A stretch of DNA of 64,000 nt. It comes from Myxococcus eversor (GTDB lineage: Bacteria > Myxococcota > Myxococcia > Myxococcales > Myxococcaceae). The stretch is from contig NZ_JAAIXY010000018.1 of assembly GCF_010894455.1 (NCBI RefSeq), positions 205,902 through 269,901 of the forward strand, given 5' to 3'. The first letter of the stretch is position 1, and each line of letters starts with the position of its first letter. The notes under the pieces were generated by a model. The model saw only the letters and a list, made by a program, of their open reading frames with translations, was not told the DNA's origin and did not search any database. A program made the translations under genes and the position numbers. Positions 1-8,517 of this stretch are shown here, in pieces.

Positions 1-183
1 CGCGCCCAGCTCCAGGACAGGGCTCGCCAGGCCCGTGGTGGATTCGGTGGCCGCGAAGTGCGCGAGCAGCACGGCATCCAGCGTGAAACGGTAGCCATTG
101 CGTCGCTGAAACACGCGCACGCCCGCCGTGCCGATGGAGTCGAGCGTCTCGTCCGGGCCGGGCTGTAGGTGGAAGGGTGTCAC
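1..183 (-). CDS. tRNA1(Val) adenine-N6-methyltransferase-like protein (N-terminal fragment)
   Basis: The first 61 residues of a minus-strand gene that runs off the left edge. Residues about 22-45 contain VRVFQRRNGYRFTLDAVLLA followed by HFA, the diagnostic N-terminal block of TrmN6/YfiC-type SAM-dependent methyltransferases, which methylate N6 of A37 in tRNA1(Val) or related substrates. The visible part ends in PVLELGA, the first strand and glycine loop of SAM motif I. The start is taken as the GTG at 183; another GTG lies upstream at 219. The catalytic NPPY motif would lie outside the window, so the exact substrate cannot be judged. The next gene is divergent. Confidence 0.72.
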   Translation of the reverse strand, partial: MTPFHLQPGPDETLDSIGTAGVRVFQRRNGYRFTLDAVLLAHFAATESTTGLASPVLELGA

Positions 184-281
184 GAGGGATTCCAGCAAGC
201 TTGCATCCGCGCCGCACACGCGTCCACTCGGGTGGCCCTGCCGTCCTGTCACGCGCTCACGGGGACTGATAGAGATGAAAC

Positions 282-1346
282 ATGGGGCACCCGTCCACCG
301 AGAATCGCACCCCCTTCATCTTCGAGCCCCTGTTCCTCACCGATGAGGTGCTGCGTCCCCTCTTCGTGCCCGTGGTGAAGGCGACGTTCGACTTGAAGCC
401 TCGCGGCGCGCCGGTGCTCGCGGAGGAGCAGGCGCCCTTGATGGTGGCGGGCGAGCGCTGGGACGGAGAAGAAACGTCCAGCCTGCGCCTGGAGCCCGAG
501 GGAGCGTTCACCAAGGTCGGCACGGACGTGGTGCTGCTGGGACACGCGCACGCGCCCAAGGCGGGGACGCGCGAGTTGCTCGCGGAGCTGCATGTCGGTC
601 CCATCCACAAGCAGGTGCGCGTGGTGGGGGACAGGACGTGGTTCAAGAGCCTGGGGGGTATCGGCATCACCCAGCCGCTCGCCTTCGAGCGAATCCCCCT
701 GCGCTACGAGCGGTCCTTCGGTGGCTGGGACAAGAGCGCGCAGGACGCCGCGAAGCACACGTTCGAGCCTCGCAACCCGTTGGGCACGGGCTTCCGAGCC
801 AGGGGGAGTCGATTCGAGGAAGGTCTGCGGCTGCCCAATCTGGAGTCGCCCAACGACTTGTTGAAGACGTGGGGCCAGTGCCCGACACCCACGGGGTTCG
901 GTTTCATCGAGCCGCACTGGCAACCGCGCGCGTCCTATGCGGGGACGTACGACGACGCGTGGCGCAAGTCGCGCAGCCCGCTGTTGCCCAAGGACTTCGA
1001 CCGGCGCTTCCTGAGTGGGGCGCCCAAGGACCAGCTCGTCACGGAGTACCTGCGAGGGGGTGAGTCCGTGTTGCTCGGGAACGTGGCGCCGGGTGGGGTG
1101 ATGGGCTTCAAGCTGCCCGCGCTGTCACCGCCACGGGTGCTGGCCCCGCGAGCCCGAAACCTGGACGACGCGGACCTGGAGCTGAAGCTGGACACGGTCG
1201 TCATCGACACGGATGCGATGAAGCTGTTCCTCGTGTGGCGAGGCACGTTCACCTTGCAGCGCGAGCCGACGGAGCTGCGCTCCATCCAGGTGACGTGTGA
1301 TGGCGCGGAGGGGCTTGTGCCCGGGCAACCCGTTGGGACTGGGTGA
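282..1346 (+). CDS. DUF2169 domain protein, type VI secretion accessory
   Basis: A 354-residue protein matching the DUF2169 family from end to end: the N-terminal VVKATFDL block, the RYERSFGGWD motif near residue 145, the FEPRNPLGTGF block and a PPRVLAP segment near the C-terminus are characteristic. DUF2169 proteins occur in type VI secretion (T6SS) effector islands next to DUF4150 PAAR-like spike proteins and are thought to help load or adapt effectors; the mechanism is not settled. This copy heads an island with an AHH toxin, immunity genes, a thiolase-like protein and DUF4150. No signal peptide is seen, so it is probably cytoplasmic. The ATG at 282 lies about 100 bp from the divergent methyltransferase gene. 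Confidence 0.85.
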   Translation: MGHPSTENRTPFIFEPLFLTDEVLRPLFVPVVKATFDLKPRGAPVLAEEQAPLMVAGERWDGEETSSLRLEPEGAFTKVGTDVVLLGHAHAPKAGTRELLAELHVGPIHKQVRVVGDRTWFKSLGGIGITQPLAFERIPLRYERSFGGWDKSAQDAAKHTFEPRNPLGTGFRARGSRFEEGLRLPNLESPNDLLKTWGQCPTPTGFGFIEPHWQPRASYAGTYDDAWRKSRSPLLPKDFDRRFLSGAPKDQLVTEYLRGGESVLLGNVAPGGVMGFKLPALSPPRVLAPRARNLDDADLELKLDTVVIDTDAMKLFLVWRGTFTLQREPTELRSIQVTCDGAEGLVPGQPVGTG

Positions 1347-1352
1347 CGCGGG

Positions 1353-2147
1353 TTACGGCGTCGGAGTCGTCTGGAGGGCCCAGTCGCCCGTGTACGTCAC
1401 TGTCATGGGCACGCGGGCGAGGGGAGGGCAGTAGCGGAAGCTGGTGTCCTCGGGAGCGATGCCGGCGCGCTCGGCCAGCCTCAACAGGGCGAGTCCTTCC
1501 AGCCAGATGAACCGATGGGGCGCGAAGGCCGTCACGGGCGTCGACTGCGAACGAGCGCGCTTCTCGATGTCGAGGCCATATTCGAGACACGCGGTGGAGA
1601 AGGCCTCGGCGAAGGCGGTCCGGTCCGAGGAGGCCAGGGCCCGAGCGACGGCGACGCGGCTGGAGTAGGGCTCCTTGCCCACCTTCTCCAGGGGAACGAG
1701 CACGCGCTCCAGGGCGACGGGCGAGGCGGGTGGGGCGCGCGCGAGGAGCTGGAGGGTCGAGGCCCAAAGGAACTCGTCCTCGTACTCGGCGCCCTGTTGC
1801 CACTGGGTGCCGGAGGTGGCGGCGACAGACTCGGCCAGGGGGAAGTGGCCCGCGGCGAGGGCTCCCAGCAGGGGCGGATTGCGCCGAGCGGGGGGAGGAG
1901 GGAGGCCGCGAGCCTCCAGGAGGAGGTGGAGGCGGCGAGCGTTCTCGGCCATCCGGCAGAGGTTGAGGAAGAACCCCTGGGGGTTGCCATCGACGAGCAG
2001 GGTGGCTACGGCGATGACGTGCAGGTCGAGGGTGATGCCGTCGAGCCGGGTGAGGAGACTGGGGCGGTCGGCACCGGGGTCGAACCGGCTCAGTTTTTCA
2101 CCCAGTGAGTCAGCCGCGTCAGCGCGAAGGGAAATCAGGCGAGCCAT
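1353..2147 (-). CDS. Imm49-like immunity protein
   Basis: A 264-residue, apparently all-helical protein. The C-terminal part (RFIWLEGLALLRLAERAGI, followed by a segment ending in PPLARVPM) resembles the end of the Imm49 family, which accompanies polymorphic toxins with HNH/endonuclease VII-fold domains such as AHH. It is divergent from the AHH toxin gene at 2251, with a shared intergenic region of about 100 bp, so it is a plausible cognate immunity protein that binds the nuclease in the cytoplasm. The assignment is by remembered family resemblance; the context makes an immunity role likely even if the family name is wrong. Its stop is 6 bp from the end of the convergent DUF2169 gene. Confidence 0.6.
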   Translation of the reverse strand: MARLISLRADAADSLGEKLSRFDPGADRPSLLTRLDGITLDLHVIAVATLLVDGNPQGFFLNLCRMAENARRLHLLLEARGLPPPPARRNPPLLGALAAGHFPLAESVAATSGTQWQQGAEYEDEFLWASTLQLLARAPPASPVALERVLVPLEKVGKEPYSSRVAVARALASSDRTAFAEAFSTACLEYGLDIEKRARSQSTPVTAFAPHRFIWLEGLALLRLAERAGIAPEDTSFRYCPPLARVPMTVTYTGDWALQTTPTP

Positions 2148-2250
2148 GGGAGAAGTGCGGGTGAGCGTAGCCTGGAAACGAGCCTTCGGGCAGCATTGAC
2201 GTCACGGGGTGGCGACCTTGCGCCAGCCTCGCTCCAGGGTGGGTGTGCGC

Positions 2251-3123
2251 ATGAGCAACCTCAGTGCGAACGAGATGAACACGGCGCTGTCACAGCGCCT
2301 CTTGGCCATCTTCGAGCGAAGCCGGGACCGGAAGTACGCGGCGGCCAAGGAAGCCAAGAAGAAGAAGCCGGAGCCGGCGGAGGAGTCCGCGGACGACGCC
2401 GACCATGTCGACAGCAACGCGCCGCCGCGCGGGGTGCTCGGCAAGGACAACCACTATGCGCAGAATGGCTCGAACTACATCGGGTCGCTGGATGGGCGCG
2501 GCGTGTATCGCATGTTCGACCATCCGCACCTGGATGAAATCCGGGACATGGTGCGCGAGACGGCGGAGTTCCCGGGAGGACCACCGGAGAACTTCAATCC
2601 AGGGGCGAAGGACAAGGAGAAGAAGCCCGCGCTCCAGAAGTACCCGTACGCATGGGAGGCCCACCACATCCTCCCGGGCTCTGCGTTCTACTACGAGCTG
2701 AAGAGCGGGCCCGCCTTCACGTACCAGCAGCTTCGGCTGATTCTCCAGTCCGAGTACAATCTGAATCACGGCCACAACATCATCATGCTGCCGGACCAGG
2801 CGTGGGCAGTGCCGGTCCACGCGCTCCTGCAACACCCGGGCGACCATCCCAATTACACGCAGCAGGTGATGCGGGATATGAGGGTCATCGCCAAGAAAAT
2901 CCAGGAGAAGATTGACGCCAACAGCGACCACAAGTTGCTTGTGGTGGACATCTTCACCAAGTTGAAGAACCTGGAGGACGACTACTGGAAGATGCTCGTG
3001 AAGTTGAGCCGAGCCGTAGTGGCAGCCGTCACTCAAGGCAAAGAATACATTCACCCCCTCGTACGCTATGCCCCCAAGGACTTGAAGGCCAAGAGTCGCT
3101 ACGAGTGGGGCTCGCTCTATTAA
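2251..3123 (+). CDS. AHH-domain nuclease toxin, putative T6SS effector
   Basis: A 290-residue protein from the ATG at 2251 (an in-frame GTG at 2209 would add 14 residues). The central region carries WEAHHILPGSAF followed about 40 residues later by NHGHNIIMLP and then by VHALLQHPGDHPNY, the three-part signature of the AHH nuclease clade of the HNH/endonuclease VII superfamily: metal- and phosphate-binding histidines and the N-H pair. Such domains cleave nucleic acid in target cells. The N-terminal 80 residues are charged and Lys/Glu-rich and have no signal peptide, as expected for cargo loaded onto a T6SS spike. It is followed 18 bp later by the first of three Imm11 genes and lies opposite an Imm49-like gene, so two immunity types flank it. 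Confidence 0.82.
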   Translation: MSNLSANEMNTALSQRLLAIFERSRDRKYAAAKEAKKKKPEPAEESADDADHVDSNAPPRGVLGKDNHYAQNGSNYIGSLDGRGVYRMFDHPHLDEIRDMVRETAEFPGGPPENFNPGAKDKEKKPALQKYPYAWEAHHILPGSAFYYELKSGPAFTYQQLRLILQSEYNLNHGHNIIMLPDQAWAVPVHALLQHPGDHPNYTQQVMRDMRVIAKKIQEKIDANSDHKLLVVDIFTKLKNLEDDYWKMLVKLSRAVVAAVTQGKEYIHPLVRYAPKDLKAKSRYEWGSLY

Positions 3124-3141
3124 CGAAAGGAACGATTCACC

Positions 3142-3726
3142 ATGAAATATTTTGTCTTCAAAATCAGCGCAACAGAAGCCGGCTACATCGAGGAATACCC
3201 TCGTGGCAGTCCCGCGGACTGGAAGTTCGACAAAGGCATCAGCCTCGCCAAGGAGTTTCCCATGGGTGGCGAGGTTTCTTTCTCAGACAATTATCCCGAC
3301 GACCGGAATCTCTATGACTTCCAGCCCAACATGATGAGCGACCTCCTGGTTTCAGGACGGGCTCGTAAGCTCATCGAGTCCATGGACATCACCAATGCCG
3401 AGTGGCTCCCCGTCGTGGTCAAGGACCACAAGGGCAACGTCGTGGGTCCCGACTATGCCTTCCTGAATTTGCAGGGCGCCGAAGATGCAATCGACATGGA
3501 GCGTTCCGATTACAGGATGGACGCCATTGCCAAGGACCAGATGGATCGTGTCAACAATCTTGTCCTCAAGCCTGGAACCATCAGCCCTCAGGCCAAGATG
3601 TTCCGCTGCAAAGGATATCTCCGCCTCATCCTCATCCGTGAGGATGTCCACGCTGCCTTCGAGCAAGCTGGATTGACTGGCTTCAAGGTCTACGACGCTG
3701 AGGGTTGGGACGGCTTCGAACTCTGA
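3142..3726 (+). CDS. Imm11 (DUF1629) family immunity protein, copy 1
   Basis: A 194-residue protein. Residues about 70-115 (GRARKLIESMDITNAEWLPV, later AFLNLQGAEDAIDMERSDY) and the C-terminal LRLILIREDVHAAFEQAG with LTGFKVYDAEGW fit the DUF1629/Imm11 family, whose members sit next to polymorphic toxins and are presumed to neutralise them. It starts at an ATG preceded by AAAGGA and follows the AHH toxin by 18 bp, so the two are probably co-transcribed. Codon use is visibly more AT-rich than in the backbone genes, which suggests horizontal acquisition. It is a close paralogue of 3756-4340 and 4721-5305; all three are 194 residues long. Confidence 0.78.
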   Translation: MKYFVFKISATEAGYIEEYPRGSPADWKFDKGISLAKEFPMGGEVSFSDNYPDDRNLYDFQPNMMSDLLVSGRARKLIESMDITNAEWLPVVVKDHKGNVVGPDYAFLNLQGAEDAIDMERSDYRMDAIAKDQMDRVNNLVLKPGTISPQAKMFRCKGYLRLILIREDVHAAFEQAGLTGFKVYDAEGWDGFEL

Positions 3727-3755
3727 GCCACTCAAGCCCTACGTCCATCACCCCT

Positions 3756-4340
3756 ATGAAATACTTCGTCTTCAAGGTCATGGCGGTAGAAGCAGGGTTC
3801 ATCGACGAGTATCCCAAAGGGAGCCCTACTGACTGGAAGTTCGCAGAGGGCATCAGCCTCGCCAAGGAGTTTCCCATGGGTGGTGAGGTGTCCTTCTCTG
3901 ATAACTATCCTGACCACCGGAACCTCTACGACTTCCAGCCCAATCTGATGAGCGACCTCCTGGTTTCAGGGAGGGCTCGCAAGCTCATCGAGTCGTTGGA
4001 ACTCACCAACGCCGAGTGGCTGCCCGTCGTCGTCAAGGACCACAAGGGCAATGTCGTTGGCCCCGACTACGCCTTCCTCAATCTACAGGGCGCTGAGCCT
4101 GCTATCGACATGGAGCGCTCGGTCTACAGGATGGATTCTCTGGCGAAAGATCAGATTGGTCGCGTCAAGAATCTGGTGCTCAAGCACGACGCAATCAGTC
4201 CCCAGGCCAAGATGTTCCGCTGCACCATGCAGCGCCGCCTCACCCTCATCCGTGAAGACGTCCATGCCGCCTTCATCGAGGCGGGACTGACTGGCTTCAA
4301 GGTCTACAACGCTGAAGGCTGGAACGGCCTTAATCTCTGA
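3756..4340 (+). CDS. Imm11 (DUF1629) family immunity protein, copy 2
   Basis: A second 194-residue paralogue that begins MKYFVFKVMAVEAGFIDEYP and aligns without gaps to copy 1 over its whole length. The longest in-frame start would be at 3705, but the ATG at 3756 matches the N-terminus of the paralogues and is preferred. Differences between the copies cluster in residues 1-35 and 125-160, where specificity may lie (inference). The gene is 29 bp downstream of copy 1 in the same orientation. It could protect against a variant of the neighbouring AHH toxin or against toxins of related strains (orphan immunity). Confidence 0.78.
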   Translation: MKYFVFKVMAVEAGFIDEYPKGSPTDWKFAEGISLAKEFPMGGEVSFSDNYPDHRNLYDFQPNLMSDLLVSGRARKLIESLELTNAEWLPVVVKDHKGNVVGPDYAFLNLQGAEPAIDMERSVYRMDSLAKDQIGRVKNLVLKHDAISPQAKMFRCTMQRRLTLIREDVHAAFIEAGLTGFKVYNAEGWNGLNL

Positions 4341-4347
4341 GTTCGTT

Positions 4348-4695
4348 ATGTTCGAAGCCAATTGCATCGAAGAACAGCCCGCTGACATCGTCGCTCGGGT
4401 CCTCGAGGAACAGGTGCCGTGCTTCGTCACGGCGCGCGAGGGAGTCCGTGGGGTCCTGCTTCCCCTGGACGAGGTCTACACCGAGGTCCTGGAGCTGCAT
4501 TCTCGCGTCATCGACGCGCGGATGAAGGACCTGGTCCTACCCGGCAAGGACATGGCCATGTACTGCATCCAGGTCAGCCTTTCGGACGAACACGACGCCA
4601 TCCGCTTCAGTGATGAAGAGGGGGAACCCGTCCTCGCACTGGTGGGCGCCATGCGCTTCCTGCGTTGGATGGAAGAGTCCGAAGAGGAAGCATGA
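4348..4695 (+). CDS. Hypothetical protein inside the immunity array
   Basis: An acidic 115-residue protein with no signal peptide or membrane segment. I do not recognise the family. It starts 8 bp after the stop of Imm11 copy 2 and ends 25 bp before copy 3, so it is almost certainly co-transcribed. The stretch VPCFVTAREGVRGVLLPLDE is faintly like the strand-helix region of small antitoxins, but this is too weak to name. Because it sits between paralogous immunity genes, it may be another immunity or toxin-modulating protein acquired with the duplication. Confidence 0.7.
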   Translation: MFEANCIEEQPADIVARVLEEQVPCFVTAREGVRGVLLPLDEVYTEVLELHSRVIDARMKDLVLPGKDMAMYCIQVSLSDEHDAIRFSDEEGEPVLALVGAMRFLRWMEESEEEA

Positions 4696-4720
4696 GGCAC
4701 GTTCGAGCACAGGACTGGCT

Positions 4721-5305
4721 GTGAAATACTTCGTCTTCAAGGTCATGGCCGAGGAAGCAGGATTCGTCGACGAGTACCCTCGTGGCAGTCCGACGGATTG
4801 GAAGTTCGGCAAGGGCATCAGCCTCACAAGGGCGTTCCCGATGGGCGGAGAGGTTTCCTTCTCGGACAACTACCCCGACAGCCGCAATCTCTATGACTTC
4901 CAGCCCAACCTGATGAACGGCCTCCTGGTTTCAGGGCGGGCACGCAAGCTCATCGAGTCATTGGGAGTCACCAACGCCGAGTGGCTCCCCGTCGTGCTCA
5001 AGGACCAAGAGGGCAACGTCGTCGGTCCTGACTATGCCTTCCTCAATCTGCTTGGCGCCGAAGATGCCATCGACATGAACCGCTCGGTCTACGACATGAA
5101 CTTCATCGTCAAGGACCAGATTGGCCTCATTGAGAAGCTGGCGCTCAAATCCGGCTCCATCAGTCCACAGGCCAAGATGTTCCGCTGCACCTCGTATCTC
5201 CGCCTCATCCTCATCCGTGAAGACGTCCTCGCCGCCTTCGAGCAGGCAGGACTCACCGGCTTCAAGGTCTACGAGGCCGAAGGCTGGGACGGCATGGAGC
5301 TCTGA
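4721..5305 (+). CDS. Imm11 (DUF1629) family immunity protein, copy 3
   Basis: The third 194-residue paralogue, starting with GTG at 4721 (VKYFVFKVMAEEAG); the reading frame is open further upstream but homology with the other copies fixes this start. It keeps the family blocks GRARKLIESLGVTNAEWLPV and LTGFKVYEAEGW. Relative to copies 1 and 2 it has diverged most in the region after the AIDM motif (NRSVYDMNFIV), so it probably answers a different toxin variant. It closes the plus-strand immunity array; the next gene is convergent, with only 15 bp between stops. Confidence 0.77.
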   Translation: MKYFVFKVMAEEAGFVDEYPRGSPTDWKFGKGISLTRAFPMGGEVSFSDNYPDSRNLYDFQPNLMNGLLVSGRARKLIESLGVTNAEWLPVVLKDQEGNVVGPDYAFLNLLGAEDAIDMNRSVYDMNFIVKDQIGLIEKLALKSGSISPQAKMFRCTSYLRLILIREDVLAAFEQAGLTGFKVYEAEGWDGMEL

Positions 5306-5320
5306 GCCCCGCTGCCCCGC

Positions 5321-6445
5321 CTACGCACCCCGCTTGCGCCCCGCAGTCAGGTGGATGACCGCCCGCTCTCCCGCCTCCGCCGAGGAGAGCACCAGCACCA
5401 CGGGCGCCGGCGCATAACCCCGCTCCAGTGCCCGAAACGTCAGCGCAGTCGCCACGGCCCCAGACGCCACTCCCGTGTGCCCGAAGCTCTTCGCCGGCAT
5501 CCACACCGCGCCTCGCTCGAAGCGGGCATCCGTGTCCCTCAGGCGCACCTGGAGCATCCCCCACTCGAACGCCCTCGCGTACTGGCCATCATGGTCCGAC
5601 ACGAGCAACGGCGCGGACGCCTCCGCCCCCATCGGTCCCAGCGCCGCGAGCACCTGCCGCGTCAGCTCCTGTCCATCCGGCGGCTGCTCCCCATCCAGCG
5701 GCGCCACATCACGCCCCTGTGCCACCCGCACCACCGCCAGGCTCGGCTCCACCGGCGCCTCACGCACCAGCAACAGCGCCACCGCGGCCTCTCCCGCCAT
5801 CAACCCCGTGGCCATCCCCGGCGTCTTGAGCCGCTCCCGCTGATGCAGCAACGTCAGCGTCTCCGGCGACACGAAGCTGTCCACCGCGCACACCAGCGCG
5901 CGCTCCACCTTAGAACCTCGCAGGTCCTCTCCCGCCACCGCCAACGCCTGCGCGAAGGCCACGTTCCCCGCGTGGAACGCCTTCACCTGTCCCCTCCACG
6001 CCGGCAGGCCCAACGCCTGCCACGTCCCCTTCACCAGCCGGTCCACCAGCAACGCGATGCGCTCCGACACCTCGTCCGGGTCCTCCTCGAACGGGTCCTT
6101 CTGGGTCGTGAAGCCCCGCGCCTCCGGGTCCGGCAACACCAGGTAGAGCCCCACGTGCGGCCCCAGCGCTCGCAGGTCCTCCCGCGCGCCCAGGTCCACC
6201 AGCGCCTCCGCCAGGAGCGCAATCAGGCGCCCCACGCCGGAGAAACCCAGGGTGGCATCTCCCGCCGCGTGCACCGTGACGGGGCTCGGCTCCTCGTCGC
6301 CCTTCAGGAAGACCTCGAAGTCGGGCGCCGCCGACGGCCAGGCCGTCCCTGCTCGAAACGCCGCCGAGGCGGGCCAGAGCCCCCCCAACGACGACGACAT
6401 CCCCATCACCTGGACCCATCCCACCATGCGCGCCTCGGCCTCCAT
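5321..6445 (-). CDS. Beta-ketoacyl-synthase-like (thiolase-fold) protein of T6SS island
   Basis: A protein of about 374 residues with the fold signature of beta-ketoacyl synthases: an N-terminal VMGMSSSLGG strand-loop, a GEAAVALLLVRE strand and a C-terminal KSFGHTGVASGAVATAL block containing the active-site-type histidine. The region that should carry the nucleophilic cysteine (A-C-A-S in true synthases) reads FHAGNVAFAQAL, with no Cys, so acyl transfer by the normal mechanism seems impossible (inference by eye). Related genes occur beside DUF2169 and DUF4150 genes in T6SS islands, with unknown role. Starts at 6445 or 6427 are both plausible; the latter has GAGG five bases upstream. Confidence 0.68.
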   Translation of the reverse strand: MEAEARMVGWVQVMGMSSSLGGLWPASAAFRAGTAWPSAAPDFEVFLKGDEEPSPVTVHAAGDATLGFSGVGRLIALLAEALVDLGAREDLRALGPHVGLYLVLPDPEARGFTTQKDPFEEDPDEVSERIALLVDRLVKGTWQALGLPAWRGQVKAFHAGNVAFAQALAVAGEDLRGSKVERALVCAVDSFVSPETLTLLHQRERLKTPGMATGLMAGEAAVALLLVREAPVEPSLAVVRVAQGRDVAPLDGEQPPDGQELTRQVLAALGPMGAEASAPLLVSDHDGQYARAFEWGMLQVRLRDTDARFERGAVWMPAKSFGHTGVASGAVATALTFRALERGYAPAPVVLVLSSAEAGERAVIHLTAGRKRGA

Positions 6446-6570
6446 CGCCTGAAAACAGAGTCTTCCACGAGGCGTCACCCCGAACCACCACCCCCGCTCG
6501 TGCCAGCGCCCCGGGAGCGATACACTTGTCTCACGGCACTCGAGGCCCGGCCTCGTCAGGAGTCACCCCC

Positions 6571-7035
6571 ATGAGCGCGACCGTCGGTGTCAACAAGCTG
6601 TCCGTCGTCCACAAGGATACCGGCGGGAACACCATCGCCTTCCCGGACGTGTGCAAGACGCCCAGCCCCGCCGGCCCCATCCCCATCCCGTACCCCAACA
6701 TCGCCATGTCCTCCGACACCGCGAAGGGCACGAAGAAGGTCTCCGTGGACGGCAAGCCCGTCTGCGTCGAGGACTCCAACTTCAGCACCAGCAGCGGTGA
6801 CGAGGCGGGCACCGCCGGCGGCGGCGTCGCCTCCAGCAAGACCAAGGGCAAGGCCGAGTTCGTCAACTACTCCTTCGACGTGAAGTTCGAAGGCAAGAGC
6901 GTGGCTCGGACCTTCGACCTCATGCTCCACAACGACAAGAACACCCCGCCCGCGCCGCTGCTCCAGGGGCCCGTCATCGCGCTCGGCCAGGACGAGATGA
7001 AGGCCAGGTGCCTGGTCTGCGAAAAGGAGCTGTGA
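6571..7035 (+). CDS. DUF4150 PAAR-like spike-tip protein
   Basis: A 154-residue protein. The opening VGVNKLSVVHKDTGG, the FPDVCKTPSPAG block and the IPIPYPNIAMSSDT block are the core of the DUF4150 family, a PAAR-like domain that caps the VgrG spike of type VI secretion machines and recruits effectors. The start ATG at 6571 has AGGAG eight bases upstream. The C-terminus ends in a CLVCEKEL segment with a Cys-x-x-Cys pair, which could bind metal. It overlaps the next gene by four bases (GTGA), so the two are translationally coupled. It probably delivers the AHH toxin or related cargo (inference from context). Confidence 0.88.
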   Translation: MSATVGVNKLSVVHKDTGGNTIAFPDVCKTPSPAGPIPIPYPNIAMSSDTAKGTKKVSVDGKPVCVEDSNFSTSSGDEAGTAGGGVASSKTKGKAEFVNYSFDVKFEGKSVARTFDLMLHNDKNTPPAPLLQGPVIALGQDEMKARCLVCEKEL

Positions 7036-8339
7036 CCATTCGCCGGCCCACCGTTCGCTGGGAGCTGCTGGAGCATCACCTCGAAGAGGCCGAGTTCCTC
7101 TGGACTCAATGGGAACAGGCCCTCTGGAGTCCGGAGCTCACCCTCCCGGAAGTCTCGCAGGGTGACGAGGGACGGCTGCTCGCCCATCTGGATGCGCTCG
7201 TCCTGGGAGGTCCTCCCGCGGCCCAACGCTTCCTGATGCCCGCACTCGCCTCCGAGGAGCCCGCTCGCATCGCCGTGGCCACCTGGGTGCTGCTCGCTTC
7301 CGAGGACACGAGCGGGCACGAGGCCGTCTTCAAGTGCCTCGAAGCCACTCCCGAGGAGGCGGGCCCCGGCATTCTCCGCGCGCTGGAGCTGCTCGCGCGT
7401 GATGACCTCCACGCGGCCTTCCTGAAGCGACTGCCGGGACTTCCACCCGAGGTCCAGGCGGGAATCATCCGAGCGAGACGACTCCAGCGGCTCGCCTTGC
7501 CCGACACGTTGAACGGGGACGACGCCCTTCAGGCCGAGGTCCTCCGCGCCCTGCCGTTCGTGCCTCGGACAGCCCTGGGCGACACCCAGGTGAAGCGCGC
7601 GCTGGGCCACGACAGCGCCGTCCTGCGTGACGCCGCGCTGGAGGTGGGCATGATGTTCGGCTCACGTGACGCGTGGATGCTCGCTCGTGAGCGGGCCCTG
7701 TCCCAGGAGCCCTCTCCGCGCACGGTGCTGCTCTCGCTGGCCGTGGCGGGTGACTCGAAGGACTTCGCGGACCTGGTGGGTCGGCTCGCGGATGAAGACG
7801 TCCGCGAGGAGGTCATCTGGGCGCTGGGCTTCAGCGGCAAGCTCGCCGCCGCGGAGGCACTGCTTCCCCTGCTTCATGATGAAGACCACGGGCTGCTCGC
7901 CGCGTCGTCCTTCGCCGCCATCACCGGCCTGCCGCTCGCGCCTCCCTTCATCCTGGAGGAGCTCTCCGAGGAGGACTCCGCCGAGGAGGAAGAGGAAGCT
8001 CCCGCGCCGGAGGACTTCCGCGAGATGCTGCCCGGGCCTCGAGTGCTGCCCGGGCGCGTGGATGCCCACGCCGTGGAGCACTGGTGGGCGGGGCGACGCG
8101 CGAGCCTGACGCAGACGGAGCGCTACCTGCGCGGCGTGCGCCTCACCGCCGAGGGACTGGCCACGGCGCTGGAGACAGAGCCGATGCGACGCAGACCCGC
8201 GCTCGCCTGGGAGGTCGCCCTGCGCAGCGGCGGCGCGCTGTTCATCGAGCCCCGGCTGTGGAGCCAGTCACAGCGACAGCAGGCACGGACCGTGGTGGCA
8301 CAGCTCACGCGCGGTTGGAACCGCCCGCAGAGCCGTTGA
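7032..8339 (+). CDS. TIGR02270 family HEAT-like repeat protein
   Basis: A 435-residue protein starting at the GTG at 7032, which overlaps the DUF4150 stop and is preceded by AAAAGGAGC. The N-terminal region (LLEHHLEEAEFLWTQWEQAL) followed by alternating helical pairs of HEAT type (for example LVGRLADEDVREEVIWALGF) and a C-terminal WWAGRRASLTQTERYLRG block match the conserved TIGR02270 family found in T6SS loci. An acidic linker (DSAEEEEEAPAPED) separates repeat region and C-terminal domain. Its biochemical role is unknown; a scaffold or adaptor for effector assembly is a fair guess. No signal peptide, so cytoplasmic. Confidence 0.8.
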   Translation: MTIRRPTVRWELLEHHLEEAEFLWTQWEQALWSPELTLPEVSQGDEGRLLAHLDALVLGGPPAAQRFLMPALASEEPARIAVATWVLLASEDTSGHEAVFKCLEATPEEAGPGILRALELLARDDLHAAFLKRLPGLPPEVQAGIIRARRLQRLALPDTLNGDDALQAEVLRALPFVPRTALGDTQVKRALGHDSAVLRDAALEVGMMFGSRDAWMLARERALSQEPSPRTVLLSLAVAGDSKDFADLVGRLADEDVREEVIWALGFSGKLAAAEALLPLLHDEDHGLLAASSFAAITGLPLAPPFILEELSEEDSAEEEEEAPAPEDFREMLPGPRVLPGRVDAHAVEHWWAGRRASLTQTERYLRGVRLTAEGLATALETEPMRRRPALAWEVALRSGGALFIEPRLWSQSQRQQARTVVAQLTRGWNRPQSR

Positions 8340-8475
8340 GCCCTCCACGCCACGCGCCCATCGGGGACTCGCGCAAGACACAGCTCGACGGGCCGCCGCG
8401 CCACACGTGTCCGAACCCACCGTGAACACAGACGCGCATCACTGACTCACGCGGAACACCGGGAGCCACGGCGGA

Positions 8476-8509
8476 AGAGGGGACAGTGGCAACACCCACC
8501 GTCCCCTCC
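8476..8509. terminator. Bidirectional terminator-like hairpin
   Basis: AGGGGACAGTGG at 8478-8489 can pair with CCACCGTCCCCT at 8496-8507 (one mismatch, six-base loop). It lies between the convergent ends of the TIGR02270 gene and the esterase gene, so it can serve both. No strong T-tract follows on the plus strand. Confidence 0.5.
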
Positions 8510-8517
8510 GCTTCACG

